Positions 7,870 to 17,053 of a stretch of DNA of 64,000 nt are shown one piece after another. The notes beneath the pieces are model-generated. The model searched no databases, was not told the origin of the DNA, and was given only the letters and a program-made list of their open reading frames with translations. The number at the start of each line of letters is the position of its first letter. The first letter of the stretch is position 1. The position numbers were made by a program, and so were the translations under genes. The DNA lies in NCBI RefSeq assembly GCF_004571025.1, contig NZ_SPQT01000035.1:1-64000 (forward strand). Reading direction: 5' to 3'. This stretch comes from Bradyrhizobium niftali (GTDB lineage Bacteria > Pseudomonadota > Alphaproteobacteria > Rhizobiales > Xanthobacteraceae).

Positions 7870-9465
7870 ATGCGTATCCGACTATCGACCTGTCTCGCCG
7901 TGCTTGCGCTGGCGTTATCCGCGATCACGGCACGTGGTGAAACGGTGGTGCGCTACGGCATCTCGATGGCGGACATCCCGCTGACGACGGGCCAGCCCGA
8001 TCGCGGCGCCGGCGCCTATCAGTTCACGGCGTACACCATCTACGATCCGCTGGTCGCGTGGGAGATGGACGTCGCCGACCGCCCCGGCAAGCTGGTGCCC
8101 GGGCTCGCCACCGAGTGGAAGGTGGATGATGCCGACAAGACCAAATGGCGCTTCACCTTGCGCAAGGGGGTGAAGTTTCACGACGGCAGCGAGTTCAACG
8201 CCGATGCCGTGATCTGGAATCTGGACAAGGTGCTCAACGACAAGGCGCCGCAATTCGACAAGCGGCAGAGCGCGCAGGTGAAGACCCGCCTGCCGTCCGT
8301 CGCGAGCTACGCCAAGATCGACGACTCCACGGTGGAGATTACGACCAAGACGATCGACTCGTTCTTTCCCTATCAGATGCTGTGGTTCCTGGTCTCGAGC
8401 CCGGCGCAATATGAAAAGCTGGGCAAGGACTGGGACAAGTTCGCCAGCCAGCCCTCCGGCACCGGCCCGTTCAAGCTGACCAAGCTGGTGCCGCGCGAGC
8501 TTGCGGAGCTGACCAAGAATCCGGACTACTGGAACACGAAGCGCATTCCCAAGGTCGACAAGCTCGTGCTGGTGCCGATGCCGGAAGCGCTGACGCGCAC
8601 CAACGCGCTGCTCGCCGGGCAAGTTGACCTGATCGAGACGCCCGCGCCGGACGCCGTGCCGCAGCTCAAGGCGGCCGGCATGAAGCTCGTCGACAACGTC
8701 ACGCCGCATGTCTGGAATTATCATCTGAGCGTGCTGCCGGGCTCGCCCTGGACCGACATCCGCCTGCGCAAGGCGCTGAACCTTGCGATCGATCGCGAGG
8801 CGGTGGTCGGCCTGATGAACGGCCTGGCCAAACCCGCCAAGGGCCAGGTCGATCCGTCGAGCCCGTGGTTCGGCAAGCCGAGCTTCGAGCTGAAATACGA
8901 CCTTGCGGCGGCGAAGAAGCTGGTCGAGGAAGCCGGTTACTCCAAGGCCAAGCCGCTCAAGACCACCTTCATCATCGCGCAGGGCGGCACCGGCCAGATG
9001 CTGTCGCTGCCGATGAACGAGTTCCTGCAGCAGAGTTTCAAGGAAATCGGCATCGACATCGACTTCAAGGTGGTCGAGCTGGAGACACTATATACGCATT
9101 GGCGCAAGGGCGCGGCCGACGAGATGAACGCCGGCATCACCGCCAACAACATCGCCTATGTCACGTCAGACCCGCTCTACGCCATCGTCCGCTTCTTCCA
9201 TTCGGGCCAGATCGCGCCGGTCGGCGTCAACTGGGGCGGCTACAAGAACCCGAAGGTCGACGCCTTGATCGACGAGGCCAAGCAGACCTTCGACAGCGCC
9301 AGGCAGGACGAACTCTTGGCCCAGGCACATGCGCTGATCGTCGACGATGCCACGCTGGTGTGGGTGGTCCACGACACCAACCCGCATGCGCTGTCGCCGA
9401 AGGTGAAGCAGTTTGTCCAGGCGCAGCACTGGTTCCAGGACCTGACGACAATTGGGGTGGAGTGA
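7870..9465 (+). CDS. Family 5 (peptide-type) ABC solute-binding protein 2
   Basis: This second periplasmic binding protein has 531 residues and is transcribed away from the importer operon. The signal peptide is MRIRLSTCLAVLALALSAIT followed by ARG. Family landmarks include GLATEWKVDDADKTKWRFTL, GVKFHDGSEFNADAVIWNLD and GTGPFKL. The open frame extends upstream to 7705. ATG 7870 is preferred because it gives a standard leader, has a GGGAG ribosome site, and lies downstream of the sigma-54-like promoter. It has no permease or ATPase of its own, so it probably shares the divergent importer and widens its substrate range. It is homologous along its length to the protein at 6011-7669. Confidence 0.93.
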   Translation: MRIRLSTCLAVLALALSAITARGETVVRYGISMADIPLTTGQPDRGAGAYQFTAYTIYDPLVAWEMDVADRPGKLVPGLATEWKVDDADKTKWRFTLRKGVKFHDGSEFNADAVIWNLDKVLNDKAPQFDKRQSAQVKTRLPSVASYAKIDDSTVEITTKTIDSFFPYQMLWFLVSSPAQYEKLGKDWDKFASQPSGTGPFKLTKLVPRELAELTKNPDYWNTKRIPKVDKLVLVPMPEALTRTNALLAGQVDLIETPAPDAVPQLKAAGMKLVDNVTPHVWNYHLSVLPGSPWTDIRLRKALNLAIDREAVVGLMNGLAKPAKGQVDPSSPWFGKPSFELKYDLAAAKKLVEEAGYSKAKPLKTTFIIAQGGTGQMLSLPMNEFLQQSFKEIGIDIDFKVVELETLYTHWRKGAADEMNAGITANNIAYVTSDPLYAIVRFFHSGQIAPVGVNWGGYKNPKVDALIDEAKQTFDSARQDELLAQAHALIVDDATLVWVVHDTNPHALSPKVKQFVQAQHWFQDLTTIGVE

Positions 9466-9494
9466 GGGCTACGTAGGCCGCTCCAGCTAACACT

Positions 9495-9615
9495 GTCGTC
9501 CCGGCGCAGGCCGGGACCCATAGCCACAGGATTGAATTTGGCGAAGATTGCCAACTCCGATCTCGCGCAATCACTTCCGCCTCGGAGTATGGGTCCCGGC
9601 CTGCGCCGGGACGAC
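9495..9615. repeat. Intergenic palindromic repeat, family A (copy 2)
   Basis: This copy has perfect 28-base arms. The left arm starts GTCGTCCCGGCGCAGG and the right arm ends CTGCGCCGGGACGAC. Both are the same as the copy at 4679-4800 except for a matched GAAGG-to-GCAGG change in each arm; the paired change keeps the stem. It lies between two convergent genes (binding protein and cyclase). Nothing else was found in 9466-9721. Confidence 0.85.
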
Positions 9616-9721
9616 ACCTTTGGTGAGGCGCCACACTCGCGCAAAACCCTCCGCCGTCGTCCTGGCGAAAGCCTGACGACAGCGAGTGTGTGGCTGCTTT
9701 CAAACCACACGCCTGCCCCCG

Positions 9722-11953
9722 CTACTTCGTCAGCAGCGCATATGCCCCGTTCCAGCCTTCCGCCGGCGGATTGATCTGGAAATCCTTGATCCGGGCTTCG
9801 TAGAGCTTGAACAATTTTTCCAGCGTGTCGGCGTCCTCGCTGCGACGGCCGCGCTCGATGGCGTCCAGCGCGCCCTGCCAGTCGCGGTTGCGGTAGCAGC
9901 CGAGCATCTCGATCGTGACGTTGCGCAGGCGCTGGAAGGGGCCCGAATGCATAACGTCCTCGCGGCCGGCGATGGCGTAGATCACCTCCGGCTCGGTCTT
10001 GCCCTTGACCATGATGAAGTCGAGCTCGAGGATCGCGAACTTGTCCTTGGCGGCGAGCGCGGTCCTGGAGCCGACGATGATGGGAAAGCCGTACTCCTTC
10101 GACTGTCCCTCGAGCCGCGAGGCCAGGTTCACGCTGTCGCCGAGCACCGAATAGTTCTTCTTCAGGTCGGAGCCCATGTTGCCGACCACGCCGATGCCGG
10201 TGTTGATGCCGATGCCGACATTGAGCGGGATATAGACGTGGCCGCCGTCAGCGGCCTCCTGCTCGCGGTCCTTGTTGACCGCGTCGATCCGCTCGAGCAT
10301 CTGGATCGCCGCTTCGCAGGCGTTGACCTCGTGCTCGGCATCGTCGAGCGGCGCGTTCCAGAACGCCATGATGGCGTCGCCCATGTACTTGTCGATGTAG
10401 CCCTTCTGATCGATGATCACGTCGGTCAGCGGCGTCAGGAAGCGGTTCATCAGCGTGATCAGGCCTTGCGGATCTTGCTTGTAGCTCTCCGAAATCGTGG
10501 TGAAGCCGCGCACGTCGGAGAACATGATCGTCATCTCGCGCTCCTCGCCGCCGAGCACGAGCTTTTCCGGCGACTGCGCCAGCTGCTCGACCAGAACCGG
10601 CGACATGTACTGCGCGAACATGCCGCGGATCTGCACGCGCTGGCGCTGCTCGTGCACGAAGCTGGCGAAGATCAGCGTCAGATAGATCGCGGTGGTCGAC
10701 AGCAGCGGATAGGTGAAGTCGATGAGGTAGCGGTACTGCGCGTAGAAGAACCAGGACACACCGACGAGGATGGCAGCGAACATCGCGCCCGCGAGCACCA
10801 GGCGCACGGGGCCGAGATTCGGCGTGAAGGTGATGACGAGCAGGCCGATGACGAGCGCGGCGAGCAGCTCGACGCCGAGCGCGTAGTTCGGCTGGGAGAT
10901 CACCGCGCCGCTGAGCACGCTCTCCAGCACCTGAGCGTGGATCTCGACACCCGGCATCGCCCGGGATACCGGAGTGGTCTTGATGTCGTTCAGCCCGACC
11001 GCGGAGGTGCCGACCAGCACCAGCTTGCCGGCGATCCTGCTCGGCGGCACCGTGTTGTCGAGCACGTCGGCAGCGGAGACGTAGATCGAGGGATCATAGC
11101 GGGCGTAGTGCACCCAGAGCTGGCCGTTCCTGTCGGTCGGGATCTCCACGCCCTTGAGGCGGATGGACCGCACGCCGGACTTGTCGGTCCGGACCAGCAG
11201 CGTCGGCGTGCTGGTGATGACCCGCAGGATCTCCAGGCTGAGCGAGGGCATGATGTTGCCCTGGGCGCGCATCACCATCGGCACGCGGCGGATCAGGCCG
11301 TCGCGCTCGGTCCTGATCGTGAACAGGCCGCGACCGGCGGCAACCTTCTCGATCACGGGCACGTTGCGCAACAGGCCGGGGAATTCGAACAGAAACTTCT
11401 CGGCATTCTCCTCGCCGACCGTCGCCACCCCTGTGAAGGGAAGCGTCTTGTCGATCTCCGAGGTGATCTCCGACTGCCCGGTCTCGCCCAGCACCACGCG
11501 CGAGCGCTTGATCGCTTCCGAGAGGATCTGGTCGTTGCTCGGCAGCTCGCGCAGCTTGGCACGGGTGGCTTCGTCCAGATAGCGCATCTGGCTCGCGACC
11601 AGATCCGGGTTGAGCCGGTCGGCCTCCGAGAACACCACGTCAAAACCGATCGCAACCGCGCCGTTGCTGGTGAGGTTCTGAATCAAATCGGCGATCCGCG
11701 TGCGCGGCCACGGCCACTGGCCGAGCCTGGCGAGGCTCTTGTCGTCGATGTCGACGATGGTGACCGGCCGCGCCGTCTTTTGGCGCGGATCGATCAGCTG
11801 GAACATGTCGAAGGTGCGCAGCCGCAATTCCTGGATCGGCGGCGGGTCCCAGAGCCGAGCACCGGCGAAGACGACCAGCAGCGCCAGACACATCAGCCGC
11901 GCAAAGCCGAACTTCCGCGCAAACCACCGCCGGAGGATTTTGAGACGCTTCAT
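9722..11953 (-). CDS. CHASE2-domain membrane adenylate cyclase
   Basis: This 743-residue class III nucleotide cyclase should make cAMP in response to an extracytoplasmic signal. A membrane helix lies at about 17-35, a periplasmic CHASE2 sensor at about 40-350, and three membrane helices at about 358-432. The catalytic domain spans about 465-660. Metal-binding aspartates are Asp480 (FSDVRGFT) and Asp526 (KYMGD). Adenine-selecting residues are Lys522 and Asp606 (LGDSVN), and the transition-state Asn609 and Arg613 are present. Those residues favour ATP over GTP. It lies 144 bases downstream of the FecR/VCBS protein on the same strand. FecR-domain proteins and CHASE2 cyclases are often neighbours, from my general knowledge, so a shared signalling role is plausible. 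Confidence 0.92.
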   Translation of the reverse strand: MKRLKILRRWFARKFGFARLMCLALLVVFAGARLWDPPPIQELRLRTFDMFQLIDPRQKTARPVTIVDIDDKSLARLGQWPWPRTRIADLIQNLTSNGAVAIGFDVVFSEADRLNPDLVASQMRYLDEATRAKLRELPSNDQILSEAIKRSRVVLGETGQSEITSEIDKTLPFTGVATVGEENAEKFLFEFPGLLRNVPVIEKVAAGRGLFTIRTERDGLIRRVPMVMRAQGNIMPSLSLEILRVITSTPTLLVRTDKSGVRSIRLKGVEIPTDRNGQLWVHYARYDPSIYVSAADVLDNTVPPSRIAGKLVLVGTSAVGLNDIKTTPVSRAMPGVEIHAQVLESVLSGAVISQPNYALGVELLAALVIGLLVITFTPNLGPVRLVLAGAMFAAILVGVSWFFYAQYRYLIDFTYPLLSTTAIYLTLIFASFVHEQRQRVQIRGMFAQYMSPVLVEQLAQSPEKLVLGGEEREMTIMFSDVRGFTTISESYKQDPQGLITLMNRFLTPLTDVIIDQKGYIDKYMGDAIMAFWNAPLDDAEHEVNACEAAIQMLERIDAVNKDREQEAADGGHVYIPLNVGIGINTGIGVVGNMGSDLKKNYSVLGDSVNLASRLEGQSKEYGFPIIVGSRTALAAKDKFAILELDFIMVKGKTEPEVIYAIAGREDVMHSGPFQRLRNVTIEMLGCYRNRDWQGALDAIERGRRSEDADTLEKLFKLYEARIKDFQINPPAEGWNGAYALLTK

Positions 11954-12097
11954 TCGGGTCGGGCTTCCTGACCTGTATCACGCCGTGCGCACCGATCATG
12001 GAACGTCCGCGGGCGCTTGGCTATTCCCTGGCGGTGGAGGAGCATGGATTTTTTGCCGCGGTCCAACCGCGAGCCGGCGGGAGGCCCCGGGCGGAGA

Positions 12098-15000
12098 TCA
12101 GGTGATGTGGAAGATGAAATCGCTGGCCTTGAGATTCGCCGCGATCACGTTCTTCAGCAACAGCGCCTCGGTCTCGATAACCGGGGCGCCCTCCGGCTGC
12201 ATGACCTGCTGGTGCCACGTGACCAGCGTGTCGACCGAGTCCTGCTGCTGGGCGATGTGGAGACTGTCGATGGAGCTGACATCCGAGAACTGGCGCAGGT
12301 CGATCTTGTCCAGGCCCACCGTGAAGTCGGTGATGGTGTGCGAGAAATCGGTCACGGGGTGCCCGTCATCGTCATGCTCAATTGCGCCCGGTGCAAACAC
12401 GAACTGATCCTTGCCGCCACCGCCGGTCAGCGTGTCGTTGGTATCGGTCGCGAAGATGACGTCCTTGCCGCTGGTACCCTGCAGCCTGATGCCCTGGCTG
12501 GTATCGCCGGCCTCGTTGAAGATGAAGTGGACGGTATCGAACAGACCCGTGGTCTTGTCCTTCACCGTCAGCGTGATCTGGTCGGCCTCCGGAGGCTCGG
12601 GGTACTGATCGGTGCTGGCTCCGGTCGGATTGTAGGTGATACCGGTCTCGAAGCCCGTGTTGATGTCGTCGAGCGAGCCGGACGCCGGATAGAAATCAAC
12701 GCGGCTGAGATTCGGATGCGCGGTCGACACTGTGACGGTGAAGTCGTCGGTCGCGGCACCGGCATCGGTGTCGGTGACCACGAGATCGTAGATAATGTCG
12801 GTGCTGTTCTCGCGGACATGCTCGACCCGAAAGCTCTCGGTGTCGATGACCGGGCCAACGGCGGGCGCCGCCGTCACGCTCGTCCGGATGTTGGTGAGGT
12901 CGTGCGACACCGGCGTCGTGCCGCCGGTGCCCGTGGCCGTGAGATCGATCGTCGCCGGCGTCGACGCGTCGGTCGTGATGGCGCCGGCGTAGGTATCGTC
13001 GAGCGCATGGACGCCCAGTGCATCCGGCGTCCCCGTGAAGCCGTCGGCCGGCACGAACCGGATCAGCGTATCCGGGTTCAGCACCAGCCCATGCGTGTCG
13101 CCAACCGAACCGATATCGACCCATTGATGCGTGCCAGCGAGCTCGTACTGCCAGACGCCTTGGGTGGCCGCAGCCGTATCCGACGTCACGACAATCGCCT
13201 TCAGGCTCGAGCCAGCGTCGACATCGGTAAACTTGCCCGCGAAGAGGCTGCTGATCGTCGCGCCGTCCGGATCACCGTCATTGCCGGCGACGGACGCCAG
13301 CGTCGCATTGGCGAGCGTCGGCGCGTCGTTGGTGCCGGTGATGGTGACCGTGACGTCCTGGTGAACCGAGGCACCATGGTCGTCGGTGAAGGTGACGGTG
13401 TAGACTTGGGTAATGGTCTGGCCTGCGGCCAGCGACTGCAGCACCGGATCGCAATTGTCGAGCGTGAAATGCCAGCCCAGCGTCGCGCCATTGCTGGTGT
13501 CGGTGCTGGATTCGGACACCGAATTATCGATCGTGAAGGTGCCGATATTCGTGCTGTTGTCGTCGAAGCCCGGCAGAGCCGAGCTGACGGATGACGATTT
13601 GAATACCGCCTGCGCGGTATGGGTGTCGATCAGGTCGAGATCCTGGATCGCCAGCGTACCGCAGGTCGACAGCGACGAGCTCTCGTCCTCGGTGACCGCG
13701 CCGGTCGCCGCCGCCGCATCGCTGGTGATGGTCGGCGCGTCGTTGACGCCGGTGATCGTGACGGTGACGTCCTGCGTGACATACGCGTTGTGATTGTCGG
13801 TGAAAGTGACGGTGTAGACCTGGGTGATGGTCTGGCCTTCCGCCAGCGACTGCAGCATCGCATTGCTGTCGGCGAGCGTGAAATGCCAACCCAGCGTCGC
13901 GCCGTTGTTGGTGTCCGTGGTCAGCTCCGTCACCGACGGGTCGATCGTGAAGGTGCCGAGGTTCGTGGTGCCTTCCACAAAACCCGGCAGATGCGCACTC
14001 GACGCTGACGACTTGAACACCGCCTGCGCCGTATGGGTGTCGATAAGGTCGAGGTCCTGGATCGCTAGCGTGCCGTCGATCGACAGCGTCAGGCCCGAAT
14101 CCTCGGTGACCTTGCCCGTTGCCGCCGGCGCACTGCTGGTGATGGTCGGGGCGTCGTTGACGCCGGTGATCGTGACGCTGACGTCCTGCGTCACCGTCGC
14201 ATTGTGATTGTCGGTGAAGGTGACGGTATAGACCTGGGTGATGGTCTGGCCTTCCGCCAGCGATTGCAGCATCGCATCGCCGTCGGCGAGCGTGAAATGC
14301 CAGCCCAGCGTCGCGCCGTTGTCGGTGTCCGTGGTCAGCTCCATCACCGACGGGTCGATCGTGAAGGCACCTAGGTTCGTGGTGCCTTCCACAAAGCCCG
14401 GCAGATGCGCACTCGACGCTGACGACTTGAACACCGCCTGCGCCGTATGGGTGTCGATCAGGTCGAGGTCCTGGATTGCCAGCGTGCCGTCGATCGACAG
14501 CGTCAGCCCCGAGTCCTCGGTGACCTTGCCAATTGCCGTCAGAGCGCTGCTGGTGACGGTCGGCGCGTCGTTCTTGCCGGTGATGACGACCGTAACGTCC
14601 TGGGTGACCGTTCCACCGTGATGGTCGTCGATGGTAACGGTGTAGACTTGGGTGATGGTCTGGCCTTCGGCCAGCGACTGCAGCACCGGGTTGTTGTCGT
14701 CGAGCGTGAAGCTCCAGCCCACCGACCCGATGGAGCTGACGCCGGGGCTCTCGCTCACCGCGGTGAGTGCGAACGTGCCGATCTTGCCGAGCGGCGCGGT
14801 CTCCGAGTAGCCGGGCAGGTTGGCGCTTGCATCCGACGACTTCAGAACGAAACTGGCGGTGTGCGTGTCCGTGAGGTCGGGGTCGCTGAAGGTGATGGTG
14901 CCGTTGGCCGCCAGGGTTGCCGCCGTATCCTCGGCCACCGCGCCGGTCGCCGTGGTCGAGCCCGCGACGATCGTCGGAACGTCGTTGGTGCCTTCGACAT

Positions 15001-17053
15001 CGACGTCGGCACCATTGATGGACACGGTGACCGGCGTGCTGACGACGCCGCCGTGCCCGTCATCGACCTGCACCACGTAGTTGAGGACCAGCCTCTCGCC
15101 TTCGGCGAGGAAGTCGAAGAGGTGGTCGGGAACGCTATATGTCCAGGTGGCCGAACCGTTGTTGCTGTTTCCCGCGCCCTGCACCACGGTCAGCGGCACC
15201 TCGACGGCCGCGATCGCGGCGAGCTGCTCCGGGGTCAGCGATGCCGTGATATCGTGGCCCTGCGCATCGAGATATTTGAACGGCTGGGTCGACGAGAGCG
15301 CCGCGCTCACGATCGGCCGGTCCGTCAGGTCGACGTCGCTGAAGGTGACGGTGCCGGTGATGGTGTCCAGGGCCGTGTTGCCGGTCCCGACCTTCTCGAT
15401 GACGTTTCCGCCCGACGTGGCAAGCACCGGCTTGTCGTTGGTGCCCGTGATCGTGATGGTGATCGGGATGAACGCGGCCTCGGGGTTCACCGCGAAATTG
15501 GTGTCGACGCGGACCATGTAGGTCAGCGTCAGCGTTTCTCCGGCCGCGAGGAAGTCGAAGACGTGGTCGGGGATCGTGTAGGTCCAGACCGCCGAGCCGT
15601 TGTTGTTGTTGCCACCGTCGGCGGCGACGTTGATCTGGATCAGCGTCGCGGCGATGTCCTGCTTCTGAAGCGCGGTGAGCGAACCGGTGACGTCCTGCTG
15701 GCCGGCGCTCTTGTAGACGTAGTTCGGCGCATCGGCGAGGATCACCTTCACCGTCGGCCGGTCGCCGAGGTTCTGGTCGACGAAAGTGATCCGGCCGGAG
15801 ATCGTATCGGGCGTCGTGCCGCCGGTGGTGTCCGCGCGCTCGGTCAGCGCGAACGCCGTCTTCACGTTGCCGCCGGAATCGAGGCTTCGCGCCAGCGGCT
15901 GGCCGGGAATACGGGTGGCGGGCGGCGTGGAAGTGCCGGGTGCCTCAGGTCCCTGCGGATTGAGGTTCGTGAAGGTCGCGATCACGACGGCACCCGACCC
16001 CGACTTGAACACCAGATCCTGGCCGGTTTGCGTGATCGTGTCGGTGAAGTTGGAGGTCAGCTTGGTGTTGGTGTTGGTGTCGGTGAACTTCAGCGTGAAC
16101 ACGTCGGTGATCAGCTTCTGCACGTCCGGCGACATCAGCGCATTGGTGATCGAGACGTTGCCGCCGCTGATCTGAATCATCTGCCCGGCCTGGTTGACCG
16201 TCGCGATCGGCAGCAGCGTGACCTTGTCGAACAGGATGTAGGAACCCGTCGTGCCGTTCGGCTCCACCAGCACCTGGAAGCTGGCCTGCGGCTGCGGATC
16301 GCCGCCACCGGCGGGAACGACGAAGTTGATCTGGGTCAGCACCGCCGTGCCGCGGATGCCCATGGTGGCGACCGGCGTGTCGATCTTCATGTCGCCGTGC
16401 TTGGCGGTCTCGCCGGCGACGAAGGTGATGGTGCCCGCGACCAGGCTGAGCAGCGAGGAGTTGTTCGATCCGTTGGGGTCGTAGACCATCTCGTTCAGCA
16501 CCATCCTCGCATTTGAGGACAGGCCGAACACGGTGCCGTCGATGAAGGTGATACCGAGCGTCGAATCGGCGCCGGTCGAGACGACGTCGCCCTTCTCGAC
16601 ATTGTCGCCGTTGTTCAGGATGACCGAGACGCCGTTGCGGACTGCGGTCGCGCTGCCGGAGAGTTTGGTGACGTGGCCGATGACCTGGGCTGCGGCGGCG
16701 CCGGGTGCGGCCTGCGCATATTGCAGATGGCCCGTGAGCGCGCTGACGATGTCGCCGGTGAGGTGGGCACCATCGGGCGAGGCAATCGCGGCGCGCTTGT
16801 CGCCCCTGAAATAATCGTGAACGACGAACTCGTGTCCCTCATGGGACAGCACGAGGTCGAGGCCGGCGCGCTTGAACTCGCCGTTGAAGATCAGGTTGGG
16901 GTCGGGAACCACGAACGCGCCGTCGGGCACGTGACCGTGCGCCTTCGCGATGAAGGGCTTGGCGGTAAAGGAATCGCCATGGACCTCGCCGGGCAGGTGG
17001 GAACCCTGGCCGTCCAAGATGATCGCGGCGTCAAATTTGCCAGCGTAATTCAA
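12098..17053 (-). CDS. Giant FecR/VCBS-repeat surface protein, probable type I secreted adhesin
   Basis: This 1651-residue acidic protein has no N-terminal signal peptide. It starts with about 136 unique residues, then a FecR-like domain at about 123-240 (VIGHVTKLSGSATAVRNG; TPVATMGIRGTAVL). Six VCBS-type Ig-like repeats follow at about 400-1240, each ending with ITGTNDAP-like strings. A further Ig-like region runs to about 1500. One RTX-like calcium motif occurs at 1525-1555 (GTSGKDVIF; LTGGGGKDQF), before a C-terminal tail typical of type I secretion. Repeats 4 and 5 are nearly identical. The only two cysteines I see (1132, 1201) are both in repeat 6. No ATG lies near the N terminus; the frame opens at TTG 17053 with a TAA 21 bases upstream, so the start is uncertain. 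No type I exporter genes are in the window. It probably acts in attachment or biofilm. Confidence 0.88.
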   Translation of the reverse strand: MNYAGKFDAAIILDGQGSHLPGEVHGDSFTAKPFIAKAHGHVPDGAFVVPDPNLIFNGEFKRAGLDLVLSHEGHEFVVHDYFRGDKRAAIASPDGAHLTGDIVSALTGHLQYAQAAPGAAAAQVIGHVTKLSGSATAVRNGVSVILNNGDNVEKGDVVSTGADSTLGITFIDGTVFGLSSNARMVLNEMVYDPNGSNNSSLLSLVAGTITFVAGETAKHGDMKIDTPVATMGIRGTAVLTQINFVVPAGGGDPQPQASFQVLVEPNGTTGSYILFDKVTLLPIATVNQAGQMIQISGGNVSITNALMSPDVQKLITDVFTLKFTDTNTNTKLTSNFTDTITQTGQDLVFKSGSGAVVIATFTNLNPQGPEAPGTSTPPATRIPGQPLARSLDSGGNVKTAFALTERADTTGGTTPDTISGRITFVDQNLGDRPTVKVILADAPNYVYKSAGQQDVTGSLTALQKQDIAATLIQINVAADGGNNNNGSAVWTYTIPDHVFDFLAAGETLTLTYMVRVDTNFAVNPEAAFIPITITITGTNDKPVLATSGGNVIEKVGTGNTALDTITGTVTFSDVDLTDRPIVSAALSSTQPFKYLDAQGHDITASLTPEQLAAIAAVEVPLTVVQGAGNSNNGSATWTYSVPDHLFDFLAEGERLVLNYVVQVDDGHGGVVSTPVTVSINGADVDVEGTNDVPTIVAGSTTATGAVAEDTAATLAANGTITFSDPDLTDTHTASFVLKSSDASANLPGYSETAPLGKIGTFALTAVSESPGVSSIGSVGWSFTLDDNNPVLQSLAEGQTITQVYTVTIDDHHGGTVTQDVTVVITGKNDAPTVTSSALTAIGKVTEDSGLTLSIDGTLAIQDLDLIDTHTAQAVFKSSASSAHLPGFVEGTTNLGAFTIDPSVMELTTDTDNGATLGWHFTLADGDAMLQSLAEGQTITQVYTVTFTDNHNATVTQDVSVTITGVNDAPTITSSAPAATGKVTEDSGLTLSIDGTLAIQDLDLIDTHTAQAVFKSSASSAHLPGFVEGTTNLGTFTIDPSVTELTTDTNNGATLGWHFTLADSNAMLQSLAEGQTITQVYTVTFTDNHNAYVTQDVTVTITGVNDAPTITSDAAAATGAVTEDESSSLSTCGTLAIQDLDLIDTHTAQAVFKSSSVSSALPGFDDNSTNIGTFTIDNSVSESSTDTSNGATLGWHFTLDNCDPVLQSLAAGQTITQVYTVTFTDDHGASVHQDVTVTITGTNDAPTLANATLASVAGNDGDPDGATISSLFAGKFTDVDAGSSLKAIVVTSDTAAATQGVWQYELAGTHQWVDIGSVGDTHGLVLNPDTLIRFVPADGFTGTPDALGVHALDDTYAGAITTDASTPATIDLTATGTGGTTPVSHDLTNIRTSVTAAPAVGPVIDTESFRVEHVRENSTDIIYDLVVTDTDAGAATDDFTVTVSTAHPNLSRVDFYPASGSLDDINTGFETGITYNPTGASTDQYPEPPEADQITLTVKDKTTGLFDTVHFIFNEAGDTSQGIRLQGTSGKDVIFATDTNDTLTGGGGKDQFVFAPGAIEHDDDGHPVTDFSHTITDFTVGLDKIDLRQFSDVSSIDSLHIAQQQDSVDTLVTWHQQVMQPEGAPVIETEALLLKNVIAANLKASDFIFHIT
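13745..14551 (-). repeat. Two near-identical ~402-bp tandem repeats in the adhesin gene
   Basis: Codons for residues 835-968 and 969-1103 encode VCBS units that differ at only a few residues (for example LGAFTIDPSVME versus LGTFTIDPSVTE). Neighbouring units at 1104-1240 and 700-832 are more diverged. DNA identity this high between tandem units points to recent duplication or gene conversion. It makes this segment prone to copy-number change and to assembly collapse. Confidence 0.8.

Noticed and set aside
9686..11971. A 761-codon open frame opposite the CHASE2 cyclase gene
   Set aside because: Its product is Arg/His/Asp-rich without any domain. It mirrors the cyclase codons and is a GC-rich shadow frame.
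12060..12085. Hairpin CGCGGT-TGG-ACCGCG after the adhesin gene as a terminator
   Set aside because: On the transcribed strand the stem is followed by an A-run, not a T-run, and the cyclase gene follows closely.
13745..14551. Mobile-element duplication in the adhesin gene
   Set aside because: The repeat unit equals one protein domain in frame, and no terminal repeats or transposase are present.
14447..16516. A 689-codon open frame opposite the adhesin gene
   Set aside because: Composition is shadow-like (Arg, Gly, His, Val rich), with repeats that mirror the VCBS units. There is no ribosome site.
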